Source of the DNA: Pseudomonadota bacterium
Lineage (GTDB): Bacteria > Pseudomonadota > Alphaproteobacteria > JAAXGF01
DNA: 8,127 nt
NCBI GenBank assembly: GCA_022563655.1
Contig: JADFMW010000127.1
Coordinates: forward strand, 1 to 8,127
Reading direction: 5' to 3'
How positions within the stretch are numbered: position 1 is the stretch's first letter; the number at the start of each line of letters is the position of its first letter. The notes under the pieces are model-generated. The model saw only the letters and a list, made by a program, of their open reading frames with translations. It searched no databases and was not told where the DNA came from. Of the stretch, positions 1-6,228 are shown in pieces. The position numbers and the translations under genes were made by a program.

Positions 1-189
1 ATTTGTGTCGAGCAGTATAACCAGGATTCGGAGAAAGATCAGAAGCTCAAAGAATTGAAAGAAGAAAGTTCCTGGAAGAGAAGTGACTACGTAGAAAAAC
101 AGGGTTGGGCGACAATGCCTGGCGAAGAGAAACCCGACAGCAAAGTTGCTGACAAGTGTGCAGATTTGGTTATCCAACTCAGTCAGTAG
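1..189 (+). CDS. 3' end of an unrecognised charged protein (partial)
   Basis: An open frame enters from the left edge and ends at TAG 187-189, giving the last 62 residues of a protein. The visible part is strongly hydrophilic and rich in Lys and Glu (for example KDQKLKELKEE), with two cysteines and no membrane segment; the first half could form a charged helix. It ends in ADLVIQLSQ. I recognise no family. The base composition is much lower in GC than the transporter genes to the right (23 of 60 in the first line), which suggests a separately acquired gene. The frame being open is weak evidence alone, but the lysine-rich, AT-rich codon use is consistent through to the stop. The start lies outside the window. 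Confidence 0.5.
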   Translation: MCVEQYNQDSEKDQKLKELKEESSWKRSDYVEKQGWATMPGEEKPDSKVADKCADLVIQLSQ

Positions 190-205
190 ACATTCTTTGT
201 CCCCC

Positions 206-221
206 CACTTCTGCCGAAGTG
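206..221 (+). terminator. small stem-loop after the left-edge gene
   Basis: CACTTC and GAAGTG form a perfect 6-bp stem around the loop TGCC, 16 bases past the stop of the left-edge gene. No T-run follows on the plus strand (ATTTACCC comes next), so it is not a textbook intrinsic terminator. It could be a weak terminator or an mRNA 3'-end stabiliser, and it could also act on transcripts from the small minus-strand gene at 271-429. Confidence 0.3.
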
Positions 222-270
222 ATTTACCCTCGACCGCCATTCGTGCTACCGTTCTCGGCGATCGGGGGAG

Positions 271-429
271 TCATTCGGGAAGTCTCGGCTCAACTCCGTA
301 GTCACAGCCGTCCGGGCTGAACCAATACGCCGCTGCGGTCGCTGGCGCCACGGTGCTCGATGCACTCAGGCCAGCCAACAAGGCTGCCAGAATCCATTTG
401 ATCGGGCGCAACTTCCTGGTTCCGACCAT
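271..429 (-). CDS. putative small secreted peptide (52 aa) with signal sequence
   Basis: The minus strand reads ATG at 429 through TGA at 271-273, encoding 52 residues. The start is basic (MVGTRKLRPIK). A hydrophobic core follows (WILAALLAGLSA, residues 12-23), then a small-residue stretch ending in TATAAA-type residues near 31-34, which fits a Sec signal peptide with cleavage after an Ala-x-Ala motif. Only about 18 residues would remain after cleavage (YWFSPDGCDYGVEPRLPE), including one Cys. No strong Shine-Dalgarno sequence precedes the ATG. I recognise no family. It may be a genuine tiny exported protein or the 5' remnant of a longer exported protein truncated early. It lies 168 bases past the end of the ABC operon on the same strand. 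Confidence 0.45.
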   Translation of the reverse strand: MVGTRKLRPIKWILAALLAGLSASSTVAPATAAAYWFSPDGCDYGVEPRLPE

Positions 430-597
430 GGCTCAACACGGCTAACGCGTGAAATAGAGTAGCACAGCATCGCCGTCAGTCGGCAGTCGAAACAACGAGG
501 CTAAAGTGGCTTGGTTCAAAGCGGCGCCGGCTCCGTCCCAACGCAGCCTGAGGTTTTTTGCGCACCTACTCGAGCCCAAATCACAGCGACCGCCTGG

Positions 598-1467
598 TTA
601 CTTGATGCCCGCGTGCATGAAGGATTGCACGAACTGGCGCTGGAGCAAGAGGAACGCGATCAGAAGGGGCGCCACCGCGAGCAGGGTGCCCGCCGTGATC
701 ACCGACCAGTCCACACCCGATTCCGGCGCGCCGAAGATCGCCAGCCCCACGGTGAGCGGCCGGGTCTCGACCGAATTGGTCACGATCAGCGGCCAGAGAA
801 AGTTGTTCCAGTGGTAGCTGACCGAGACCAGGCCGTAGGCGACATAGGTCGGCTTGGCGAGCGGCACGTAGACCTTCCAGAGCACCTGCAGGAAGTTACA
901 GCCCTCGACGCGGGCTGCTTCCTCCAGTTCCTTGGGCACGGTCTTGAAGGTTTGCCGCAAGAGAAAAATGCCAAACGCGCTCGCCATATAGGGCAGGCCG
1001 ATACCCAGGATGCTGTCCACCAGGCCTAGGTTGCTCATGGTCCGGTAGTTCTCGACGATCAAGACCTCCGGCATGATCATGAGCTGTATGAGGACCAACA
1101 CGAAGGCGACATCGCGCCCGAAGAACTCGAAGCGCGCAAAGGCGTAACCCGCGAGCGTGCAGAGCACGAACTGCGCCGCCAGGATCGAGCTCACCAAAAG
1201 AAACGTGTTGAGGTAATAACGCGCGAAGGGAGCCTGGCTCCAGGCCTCGTAGAAATTCTCCAGCGTGAGCGGCGCGAAGAGATCGAAGCGCGTCGCATAA
1301 ATCCACGGGTGGAAGGCGGCCCAGAAGGCGTAGATAAGCGGTCCCAGCCAGAGCAGCGCGAGCAACCAGGCGGCGCCGATCTCGAGCCAACGCCAGCGGC
1401 TCTCGCCCGGCGCCAGCGCGAAGGTGGCGCGCAGCCTGCGGCCCAACGGCTGATCCATCGCGCTCAT
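598..1467 (-). CDS. CUT1/Ugp-type ABC transporter inner-membrane permease (MalG/UgpE-like)
   Basis: This is the second permease subunit of the importer, 289 residues. Several hydrophobic segments are visible (about 31-51, 86-106, 120-137, 154-170, 205-228, 257-275). The EAA loop that docks onto the ATPase is present (EEAARVEG around 182-189, ending in VPLAKP near 201-206). The NNFLWPLIV stretch at 221-229 is typical of MalG/UgpE-type permeases, and UgpE is about the same length. I chose ATG 1465-1467 because GGAG lies 7 bases upstream (1475-1478) and the 28-base gap from the previous gene fits. A longer frame reaches back to 1539, but it would overlap the other permease gene and adds a polar, non-membrane extension. 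It is the last gene of the operon. The product is certain as a permease; the substrate is inferred only from the binding protein. Confidence 0.93.
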   Translation of the reverse strand: MSAMDQPLGRRLRATFALAPGESRWRWLEIGAAWLLALLWLGPLIYAFWAAFHPWIYATRFDLFAPLTLENFYEAWSQAPFARYYLNTFLLVSSILAAQFVLCTLAGYAFARFEFFGRDVAFVLVLIQLMIMPEVLIVENYRTMSNLGLVDSILGIGLPYMASAFGIFLLRQTFKTVPKELEEAARVEGCNFLQVLWKVYVPLAKPTYVAYGLVSVSYHWNNFLWPLIVTNSVETRPLTVGLAIFGAPESGVDWSVITAGTLLAVAPLLIAFLLLQRQFVQSFMHAGIK

Positions 1468-1474
1468 AGTCCCG

Positions 1475-1478
1475 CTCC
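1475..1478 (-). promoter_or_regulatory. ribosome binding site setting the MalG-like permease start
   Basis: GGAG on the minus strand stands 7 bases before ATG 1467-1465. It supports this start over the in-frame upstream codon at 1539. Confidence 0.6.
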
Positions 1479-1495
1479 GCCTGTTGCCAACTCGC

Positions 1496-2380
1496 TCATC
1501 GGTAATGGATCCGTTTGTCGAGAATGGCGAACTGGCCAATCGAGATCACCGCAAGCACGGCCAACAGCACCGCGGTGAGCGTCGCGGCGTAGGCCTCCTC
1601 GAAGAAGCTGAACGCGACCTCGTAGATATAGTAGAGCAGCAAGCTGCTCGCGTTGTCGGGGCCGCCCTTGGTCAGGATGAAGAGGTGATCGACCAGCTTG
1701 AAGGAATTGATCGTCGCATTGATCAGAACGAATAGCGTGGTCGGCATGAGCAGCGGAAAGGTGATCCGCCGGAAGATGTACCAGCGCTTGGCACCTTCGA
1801 GCTTGGCCGCTTCCTCGAGTTCCGGCGGCAGCGACTGCAGGGCAGCCAGATAGAAGATCATGAAAAACCCGGATTCCTTCCAGATCGTCATGATGATGAT
1901 GCACCCCAAGACGGTGTCCGGGTCGCCCAGCCAGTTGTGTCCGGACGCACCGAACAGCCTGAGCACCTGGTCAATGAGGCCGATGTCCGGCGAATAGAAG
2001 AACAGCCAAATGTTGGCGACCGCGATCATCGGCAGGATCGTCGGCGTGAAGTAGGCCATGCGGACCAGTCCACGGGCCGGCAGGCGGCCGTTGACCCAGA
2101 CCGCCATGAGCAGGGCGAGCGCGATGCTGGCCGGAATCGTGCCGACCGCGAACCAGAAGTTGTTGCCGACGACCCGCCAGAAGACCTCGTCGCCCATCAT
2201 GAAGCCGTAGTTCTCGAGGCCGACAAAGGTGGACGGGCGCAGCGCCGTGCCCTCGGAAAAGACGCTGTGGACCAGGGTCGCCCCGGTCGGATAGTGGGTG
2301 AAGGCGATCAAAAGAATCGCGGCCGGCGCCAGGAGAAGCCAGCCGTAAAGATGAACCCGGGTAGAACCGGCGCGGGACAT
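1496..2380 (-). CDS. CUT1/Ugp-type ABC transporter inner-membrane permease (MalF/UgpA-like)
   Basis: This is the first permease subunit, 294 residues, close to the length of UgpA. The N-terminal membrane segment at about 11-29 (YGWLLLAPAAILLIAF) is the usual start of this family. Further membrane spans lie near 72-95, 107-128, 157-180, 209-225 and 264-285. The EAA loop is clear (ELEEAAKLEGA, 187-197, followed by ITFPLLMP at 206-213), and FILTKGGPDNAS at 234-245 is the conserved late loop of MalF/UgpA-type subunits. The ATG at 2378-2380 has no good Shine-Dalgarno sequence, so translation may depend on initiation elsewhere in the operon mRNA. The gene lies 67 bases after the binding-protein gene, and that spacer holds a strong stem-loop. 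Subunit identity is secure; substrate is inferred. Confidence 0.94.
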   Translation of the reverse strand: MSRAGSTRVHLYGWLLLAPAAILLIAFTHYPTGATLVHSVFSEGTALRPSTFVGLENYGFMMGDEVFWRVVGNNFWFAVGTIPASIALALLMAVWVNGRLPARGLVRMAYFTPTILPMIAVANIWLFFYSPDIGLIDQVLRLFGASGHNWLGDPDTVLGCIIIMTIWKESGFFMIFYLAALQSLPPELEEAAKLEGAKRWYIFRRITFPLLMPTTLFVLINATINSFKLVDHLFILTKGGPDNASSLLLYYIYEVAFSFFEEAYAATLTAVLLAVLAVISIGQFAILDKRIHYR

Positions 2381-2398
2381 TCTAACGGAAAAACCGGG

Positions 2399-2430
2399 CC
2401 CGGAGCACCAAACGTAAGCGATGCTCCGGG
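2399..2430 (-). promoter_or_regulatory. stem-loop between binding-protein and permease genes
   Basis: The 9-base arms TGCTCCGGG (2422-2430) and CCCGGAGCA (2399-2407) are perfectly complementary around a 14-base loop. On the minus strand the structure starts 17 bases past the binding-protein stop codon and is followed by CCCGGTTTTTCC. It looks like a leaky terminator or a 3'-end stabiliser. In CUT1 operons such as malE-malF, a hairpin in this position is known to help keep the binding protein far more abundant than the membrane subunits. That role here is inferred; the structure itself is plain in the sequence. Confidence 0.6.
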
Positions 2431-2447
2431 TTTGCCGTACTCAGACC

Positions 2448-3743
2448 CTACCGGTACCGCTTGAGCAGCCGGTCGGCCTGCTTCTGGGCCGCGCTGAGCG
2501 CCTCGTTCGGCGACTTAGCGCCGGTCAAGGCCGCCTGGATGGCGTCGTCCAAAAGCTTGCGAACCCTGCCTGTCTGGTAGGTCGACAGCTCGGCGGTCGC
2601 GTACTTGAGCTGATCGCGCGCCACCGCGGCCGGCGGGAACTTCGACACGTAATCCATGAGCGCCGGCGTCTCGTAGGCATCCGGACGGGTGGCGAGATAT
2701 CCCGTCTTCATGCTCCACTCGGCGGTGCGCTCGGGCTGGGTCAGGAAGCGGATGAGCTTCATCGCCGCCTTGCGCTCCTCCGGCGTGGTCTGCTTGAAGA
2801 TGTAGAAGTTGCCGCCGCCGGTCGGGGTGCCGCGCCGCTTGCTGGCAGGCAGCATGGCCACGCCGAAGTCGAAGCCGGCCTTCTTCTTCACCACGGTGAG
2901 ATTACCCGTGGAGTGCCACATGATGGCCGTCTTCTGCTCCAGGAAGTTCTGGCGCAGCGTGCCCCACTCGATGGTGCCTTGGGGCATGATCTTGTGGGTC
3001 TTGCCGAGATCCAGCCAGAACTCCAGGGCGCCGACGGTGCCCGGCGCGTCGAAGAAGGTTTCGTTGCCGGCCGAGTTCATCAGAACTTGGTCGTTCTGCA
3101 TGGCAAGCGCGCCGAACATCCAATAGGGATAGCCGGTCGAGGGAATCATGACGCCCCAGCGCTCGACTCGGTTGGCGGCGTCCTTCTTGACCAGCTTCTT
3201 GCCCATCTCGGCCAATTCGCCCCAGGTCGCCGGAGGCTTCTCGGGGTCGAGGCCGGCATCGCGGAAGGCGTCCTTGTTGTAGTACATGACGATGGTGGAA
3301 CGCTGGAACGGGATGCCCCAGGTCTTGCCGCCGGTGATGCCGTTCTCCATGAGCGCCGGATAGAACTTCTTGAGCCAGGCCTTTTCTTCGGGCGTCTCGA
3401 CGATGTCGTCGAAGGCGACGATGGCGTCCTGCTCGATCAGCTCGTAGATGTCGATGGAGAACATGACCGAGAGCTGTGCCGGCTTGCCGCTCTTGAGCGC
3501 GGCCAGCGCCTTGATGCGGGCGTCGTTGTAGTTGCCCGAGTAGATCGCCTTGACGTCGATATCGGGGTTCTCCTTCATGAAGTCGGCGACCAGGCCGTCG
3601 ACGATCTTGGTCAACGGCCCGCCGACCGCGACCGGGTAGTACATGGTGAGTTCCACCTTGGCCCAGGCGCCGCTCGCGAAGCCAAGGGCCAGGGCACCCG
3701 CCAAGAGACTGGCGCCCAAGGTGCGTTTCAAGCAATCAAACAT
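2448..3743 (-). CDS. periplasmic solute-binding protein, UgpB-like (family 1)
   Basis: This is the extracytoplasmic substrate-binding subunit of the importer, 431 residues. Residues 1-28 form a Sec signal peptide: basic KR, hydrophobic LGASLLAGALALGFASG, and AWA before the likely mature Lys29. The mature part follows E. coli UgpB in several blocks as I recall it: VDGLVADFMKENP then YSGNYND (48-73), IVMYYNKDAFRDAGLDPEKP (151-170) followed by PATW, TGNLTVVKK in the second half, and a late AEWSMKTGYL. UgpB binds sn-glycerol-3-phosphate and glycerophosphodiesters, but no ugpQ-type phosphodiesterase gene is near, so another substrate is possible. I chose ATG 3741-3743 because a strong GGAGGAGGA precedes it. 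The in-frame ATG at 3762-3764 is an alternative that adds MRRRRKV. Confidence 0.92.
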   Translation of the reverse strand: MFDCLKRTLGASLLAGALALGFASGAWAKVELTMYYPVAVGGPLTKIVDGLVADFMKENPDIDVKAIYSGNYNDARIKALAALKSGKPAQLSVMFSIDIYELIEQDAIVAFDDIVETPEEKAWLKKFYPALMENGITGGKTWGIPFQRSTIVMYYNKDAFRDAGLDPEKPPATWGELAEMGKKLVKKDAANRVERWGVMIPSTGYPYWMFGALAMQNDQVLMNSAGNETFFDAPGTVGALEFWLDLGKTHKIMPQGTIEWGTLRQNFLEQKTAIMWHSTGNLTVVKKKAGFDFGVAMLPASKRRGTPTGGGNFYIFKQTTPEERKAAMKLIRFLTQPERTAEWSMKTGYLATRPDAYETPALMDYVSKFPPAAVARDQLKYATAELSTYQTGRVRKLLDDAIQAALTGAKSPNEALSAAQKQADRLLKRYR

Positions 3744-3748
3744 GACTT

Positions 3749-3757
3749 TCCTCCTCC
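3749..3757 (-). promoter_or_regulatory. strong ribosome binding site of the binding-protein gene
   Basis: GGAGGAGGA on the minus strand ends 5 bases before ATG 3743-3741. It is the strongest Shine-Dalgarno sequence in the operon, as expected for the most abundant subunit. It decides the start in favour of 3743 rather than codons further upstream at 3764 or 3863. Confidence 0.8.
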
Positions 3758-3760
3758 GTC

Positions 3761-3835
3761 TCATGTTGCAGAGAGCTTTCTTGACCGCCTGCTCTCCCGT
3801 TGCCAACTCGCACGCAGATCGGCGAACCGATGCAT
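3761..3835 (-). CDS. possible 24-residue leader ORF before the binding-protein gene
   Basis: In the 116-base gap between the ATPase and binding-protein genes, the minus strand has AAGGAGGG 4 bases before ATG 3835-3833. The frame stops at TGA 3763-3761 after 24 residues (MHRFADLRASWQRESRRSRK then LSAT). Its stop overlaps, as ATGA, an in-frame alternative start of the binding-protein gene. The good ribosome site and the overlap suggest translational coupling or a regulatory leader. The peptide is basic and unrecognised. Short frames like this also arise by chance, so this is a candidate only. Confidence 0.3.
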   Translation of the reverse strand: MHRFADLRASWQRESRRSRKLSAT

Positions 3836-3837
3836 GC
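3810..3837 (-). promoter_or_regulatory. bulged stem-loop in the ATPase/binding-protein spacer
   Basis: Read as minus-strand RNA, GCAUGC AUCGG pairs with CCGAU (CU bulge) GCGUGC around a UUCG loop. This gives 11 base pairs, including one G-U. The ATG of the possible leader ORF lies inside the 5' arm, and a Shine-Dalgarno sequence sits just before the stem. It may stabilise the binding-protein mRNA or control translation of the leader. No T-run follows, so it is not a terminator. Confidence 0.45.
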
Positions 3838-3859
3838 GACCCTCCTTCAAAAAAACATC

Positions 3860-4933
3860 TCACGCGGCCATGGCCAGCGCCTGGCGGCCGCTCGCCCGGC
3901 GCCCCGTGGCTGTATCGAAAACGTGCACGTTCTCCGGCGCCCAGACCAGATTGACGCTCACGCCGCGCGCGACATCGAAACGCCCCGGAACCCGGACCAA
4001 GAGCGACTGGCTCCCGACTCGTGCGGTCAGGATGGTGTCGGCGCCCAGGTAGTCGGACCAGACGAGTTCGGCGGGCAGGCCGCCGAAGTCCCTGATCTCG
4101 ATGTGCTCGGGGCGGATGCCCAGTTTCAGGCCCTCGCCCGGGCCATCCAACACGGGCTTGCCTTCCAGCCCGGAGATCCCGGCGCCGCCGGGCCCGTCGG
4201 TCAGGTCGAGCAGGTTCATCGACGGCGTCCCGATGAACCCGGCGGCGAAGACGGTCTCGGGGCGGTCGTACAGCTCGTCCGGCGTGCCCGCCTGTTCGAT
4301 TCGCCCGTCGCGCAGCAGGATGACCCGGTCGGCCATCGACATCGCCTCGCTCTGGTCGTGGGTGACATAGACGACGGTGACCCCCAGGCGCCGTTGCAAG
4401 GCACGGATCTCGCCGCGCATGTCGTGGCGTAGCTTGGCATCCAGGTTGGAGAGGGGCTCGTCCATCAGGCAGATCGCGTTTTCCGCGATAATGGCGCGAG
4501 CCAGCGCGACGCGCTGACGCTGCCCGCCGGAAAGCTGTGCCGGCTTGCGATGAAGCAGGTCGGAAAGCTCGACGATTTCCGCGGCTCGCTTGAGCCGCTG
4601 GTCGCGCTCGGCCGCGGGCGTCTTGCGGACCTTGAGACCGAAGACGATGTTCTCCGCCACGTTGAGGTGGGGAAACAGCGCATACGACTGGAAGACCATG
4701 GAGATCCTGCGTTCCGAGGGAGACTTGTGGGTCATGTCCTCGCCGCCGATGTAGACGGTCCCGGCGGTGACCGATTCGAGCCCCGCGATCAACCTCAGCG
4801 TGGTCGACTTACCGCAACCCGACGGGCCCAACAGCACGACGAAACTGCCGTCCTCCACCGTGAACGACACATCGTCCACGGCAACGATGTCGCCCCAGGC
4901 CTTGGTCACGCCGACGAGCTCGATCACGGACAT
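3860..4933 (-). CDS. ABC transporter ATP-binding protein, MalK/UgpC-like
   Basis: This cytoplasmic ATPase powers the importer and works as a dimer docked on the two permeases. In its 357 residues every ABC motif is intact: Walker A GPSGCGKST 36-44, Q-loop Gln82 (MVFQSYALFPH), signature LSGGQRQRVALARA 134-147, Walker B ICLMDEP 154-160 with Glu159, D-loop SNLD 162-165, and switch His192 (VTHDQSEA). The C-terminal part carries the MalK/UgpC-type OB/TOBE region (LGIRPEHIEI 271-280). The length matches UgpC (about 356). I chose ATG 4931-4933 because MSVIELVGVTK is the normal beginning; the frame extends to a TTG at 4993 with no conserved sequence. No clear ribosome site precedes the ATG. It is the first gene of the operon, an order more common in alphaproteobacteria than the binding-protein-first order. 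Confidence 0.95.
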   Translation of the reverse strand: MSVIELVGVTKAWGDIVAVDDVSFTVEDGSFVVLLGPSGCGKSTTLRLIAGLESVTAGTVYIGGEDMTHKSPSERRISMVFQSYALFPHLNVAENIVFGLKVRKTPAAERDQRLKRAAEIVELSDLLHRKPAQLSGGQRQRVALARAIIAENAICLMDEPLSNLDAKLRHDMRGEIRALQRRLGVTVVYVTHDQSEAMSMADRVILLRDGRIEQAGTPDELYDRPETVFAAGFIGTPSMNLLDLTDGPGGAGISGLEGKPVLDGPGEGLKLGIRPEHIEIRDFGGLPAELVWSDYLGADTILTARVGSQSLLVRVPGRFDVARGVSVNLVWAPENVHVFDTATGRRASGRQALAMAA

Positions 4934-5079
4934 GCTGTCGCTACCGGAGTTCCACAGATGGCTCCCCGCGATTGCCGACGATGCTAGCACCAAGGGCGTC
5001 CCAGAACCAGTCCGGCCCTAAATTGGTACGGTAGATCACGATCTGCCCCTTGCTCGGGCTGATTCGCTGATGGAAAACC
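4934..5079. promoter_or_regulatory. divergent promoter region between the ABC operon and the DUF4126 gene
   Basis: The two flanking genes point away from each other, so their promoters should lie here. I see no confident -35/-10 pair on either strand. Two short palindromes stand out as possible regulator sites: AGATCACGATCT at 5033-5044 (5-base arms around AC) and TGCTAGCA at 4982-4989, the latter about 50 bases before the ATPase start. No regulator gene is in the window. Confidence 0.4.
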
Positions 5080-5895
5080 GTGCCCAGTGGTCATCTCATT
5101 CGCCGAGGGCGCGCCCTGACCATGGGGGCGTCGTGGGCAAGCGGTGTCAATCTGTACGCCGCCATGGCCGTGCTGGGTTTCAGTGGGGCGACGGGTTCGG
5201 TCGAGTTGCCGCCGGATCTGCAAATCCTCGAAAACCCGCTCGTCATCGCTGCGGCATCCGTCATGTACGTGGTCGAGTTCATCATCGACAAGATCCCGGG
5301 GCTGGATACGACCTGGGACAGCGTTCACACGTTCGTCCGCATTCCCGCCGGCGCCGTGATGGCGTCGGCGGCCGTTGGCGATGTCGGCGCGGCAATGGAA
5401 CTGTCCGCGGCGATCATGTGCGGTGGCCTGGCCGCCGCGTCGCACGCCACCAAGGCAGGAAGCCGGATCATCATCAACGCGTCGCCGGAACCGTTCACCA
5501 ACTGGGCCGCATCCATTACCGAGGACGTGGCGGTCATCGGCGGCTTGTGGGTCGCGCTGCATCATCCCTGGGTCTTCCTGGGGCTGATGTTGGCGTTCAT
5601 ACTGTTGATGGTTTGGCTGCTGCCAAAGATTTGGGGCGCCATTAAGAGTGTATTCGGTTGGATTGGCCGCCTGTTCGGCGGGAAACACGCCCCGCCGGCG
5701 GCAACGACACCGGACCCGCCTTCGGGGCAGGGCAGGATGGATAGGATCGATCAGCTGGAACGCCTGAAAGGGCTGTTGGACTCCGGGGCGCTGACACAAG
5801 ACGAATTCGACCAGCAGAAACAGGAGCTATTGGCCCAAACCGGACATCGCGGCAATAAGGACGCCGGCGGCCAAGGGCGCGGCCGCGAGCCTTGA
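5080..5895 (+). CDS. DUF4126 membrane protein with C-terminal SHOCT domain
   Basis: The core (about residues 15-190) matches DUF4126 proteins: ASWASGVNLYA, ELPPDLQILENPLVI, YVVEFIIDKIPGLDTTWD, HTFVRIPAGAVMA and THATKAGSR-like HATKAGSR, with hydrophobic segments near 52-70, 89-125 and 153-186. A Pro-rich linker (about 203-218) leads to a SHOCT unit at 223-252 (RIDQLERLKGLLDSGALTQDEF), a short helical pair often found at the ends of membrane or oligomeric proteins. The function of the family is unknown to me. The start is uncertain: GTG 5080 has only a weak GGA upstream, and ATG 5122 (MGASWASG) also fits but has GAGGG 12 bases away. An in-frame stop at 5068-5070 excludes a longer form, so the N-terminus is short for the family. 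It is transcribed divergently from the ABC operon and stands alone. Confidence 0.85.
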   Translation: MPSGHLIRRGRALTMGASWASGVNLYAAMAVLGFSGATGSVELPPDLQILENPLVIAAASVMYVVEFIIDKIPGLDTTWDSVHTFVRIPAGAVMASAAVGDVGAAMELSAAIMCGGLAAASHATKAGSRIIINASPEPFTNWAASITEDVAVIGGLWVALHHPWVFLGLMLAFILLMVWLLPKIWGAIKSVFGWIGRLFGGKHAPPAATTPDPPSGQGRMDRIDQLERLKGLLDSGALTQDEFDQQKQELLAQTGHRGNKDAGGQGRGREP

Positions 5896-5939
5896 GAACC
5901 ACCCGCCCCGCGGACGCCGAAGCGCACGAAACACCGAGG

Positions 5940-6228
5940 CAACGCGGATGGAGGCCCGCGCCAAGACCATCCGCGCCAACCAGAAGCCGTCATAGCCCGC
6001 CTCGTAGCAGGGCGTCACCTTAGGCGTCTGACCCGAGACTTTGGCCAAGCGTTCGCTCGCCGCATCGAGCTTAGCCATCAGGCCTTCGGCGTTACCGCCC
6101 CGGATTGGATACAGGCTCGGGTTGTCCCGGTCCGGAAACTGGATCGCCAAGAGCCAGCTGTTCTTGCTCAGCTCAAGCGCGGCATGGAGTGTGTGTTCGG
6201 CTGTGGTCACCGCTGCAGGCCGTGTCAT
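5940..6228 (-). pseudogene. IS110-family transposase remnant (N-terminal part only)
   Basis: From ATG 6228, with AAGGAG 9 bases upstream (6238-6243), the frame encodes the start of an IS110-type DEDD transposase: HAALELSKNSWLLAIQFP, PIRGGNAEGLMAKL, and the hallmark CYEAGYDGFWLARM at residues 74-87. Recognisable sequence fades at about residue 95. The frame then runs on to a stop at 5827-5829, where it is antisense to the end of the DUF4126 gene. IS110 transposases are about 330-400 residues with a second catalytic domain, so some three quarters is missing and the protein cannot be active. The first acidic position falls in LELSK rather than a D-containing motif. The break after ARASIRV may mark an internal deletion. 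The right end of the element is gone. Confidence 0.8.

Larger units (their letters stand above)
190..597. other. gene-poor spacer between the left-edge gene and the ABC operon
   Basis: This 408-base stretch holds no large gene. It contains the stem-loop at 206-221 and the short signal-peptide ORF on the minus strand at 271-429. From 430 to 597, past the stop of the last permease gene, I found neither a GC-rich hairpin followed by a T-run nor a convincing promoter. The plus-strand open frames that begin near 506 are read-through of the antisense strand of the permease gene. Confidence 0.6.

Noticed and set aside
3851..3859. T-run on the minus strand just after the ATPase stop, as a terminator
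   Set aside because: The only palindrome before it (GGCCATGGCC) has no loop and lies within the coding end, so no proper hairpin precedes the T-run; the next gene clearly belongs to the same operon.
2421..4052. 543-residue plus-strand open frame opposite the binding-protein and ATPase genes
   Set aside because: It is antisense to clearly identified genes, rich in Arg/Gly/Leu/Val/Asp as expected for the opposite strand of high-GC coding DNA, and has no recognisable domain.
4984..5799. 271-residue minus-strand open frame opposite the DUF4126 gene
   Set aside because: Low-complexity Arg/Gln/Pro/His composition without membrane or domain features; the plus-strand frame matches a known family along its length.
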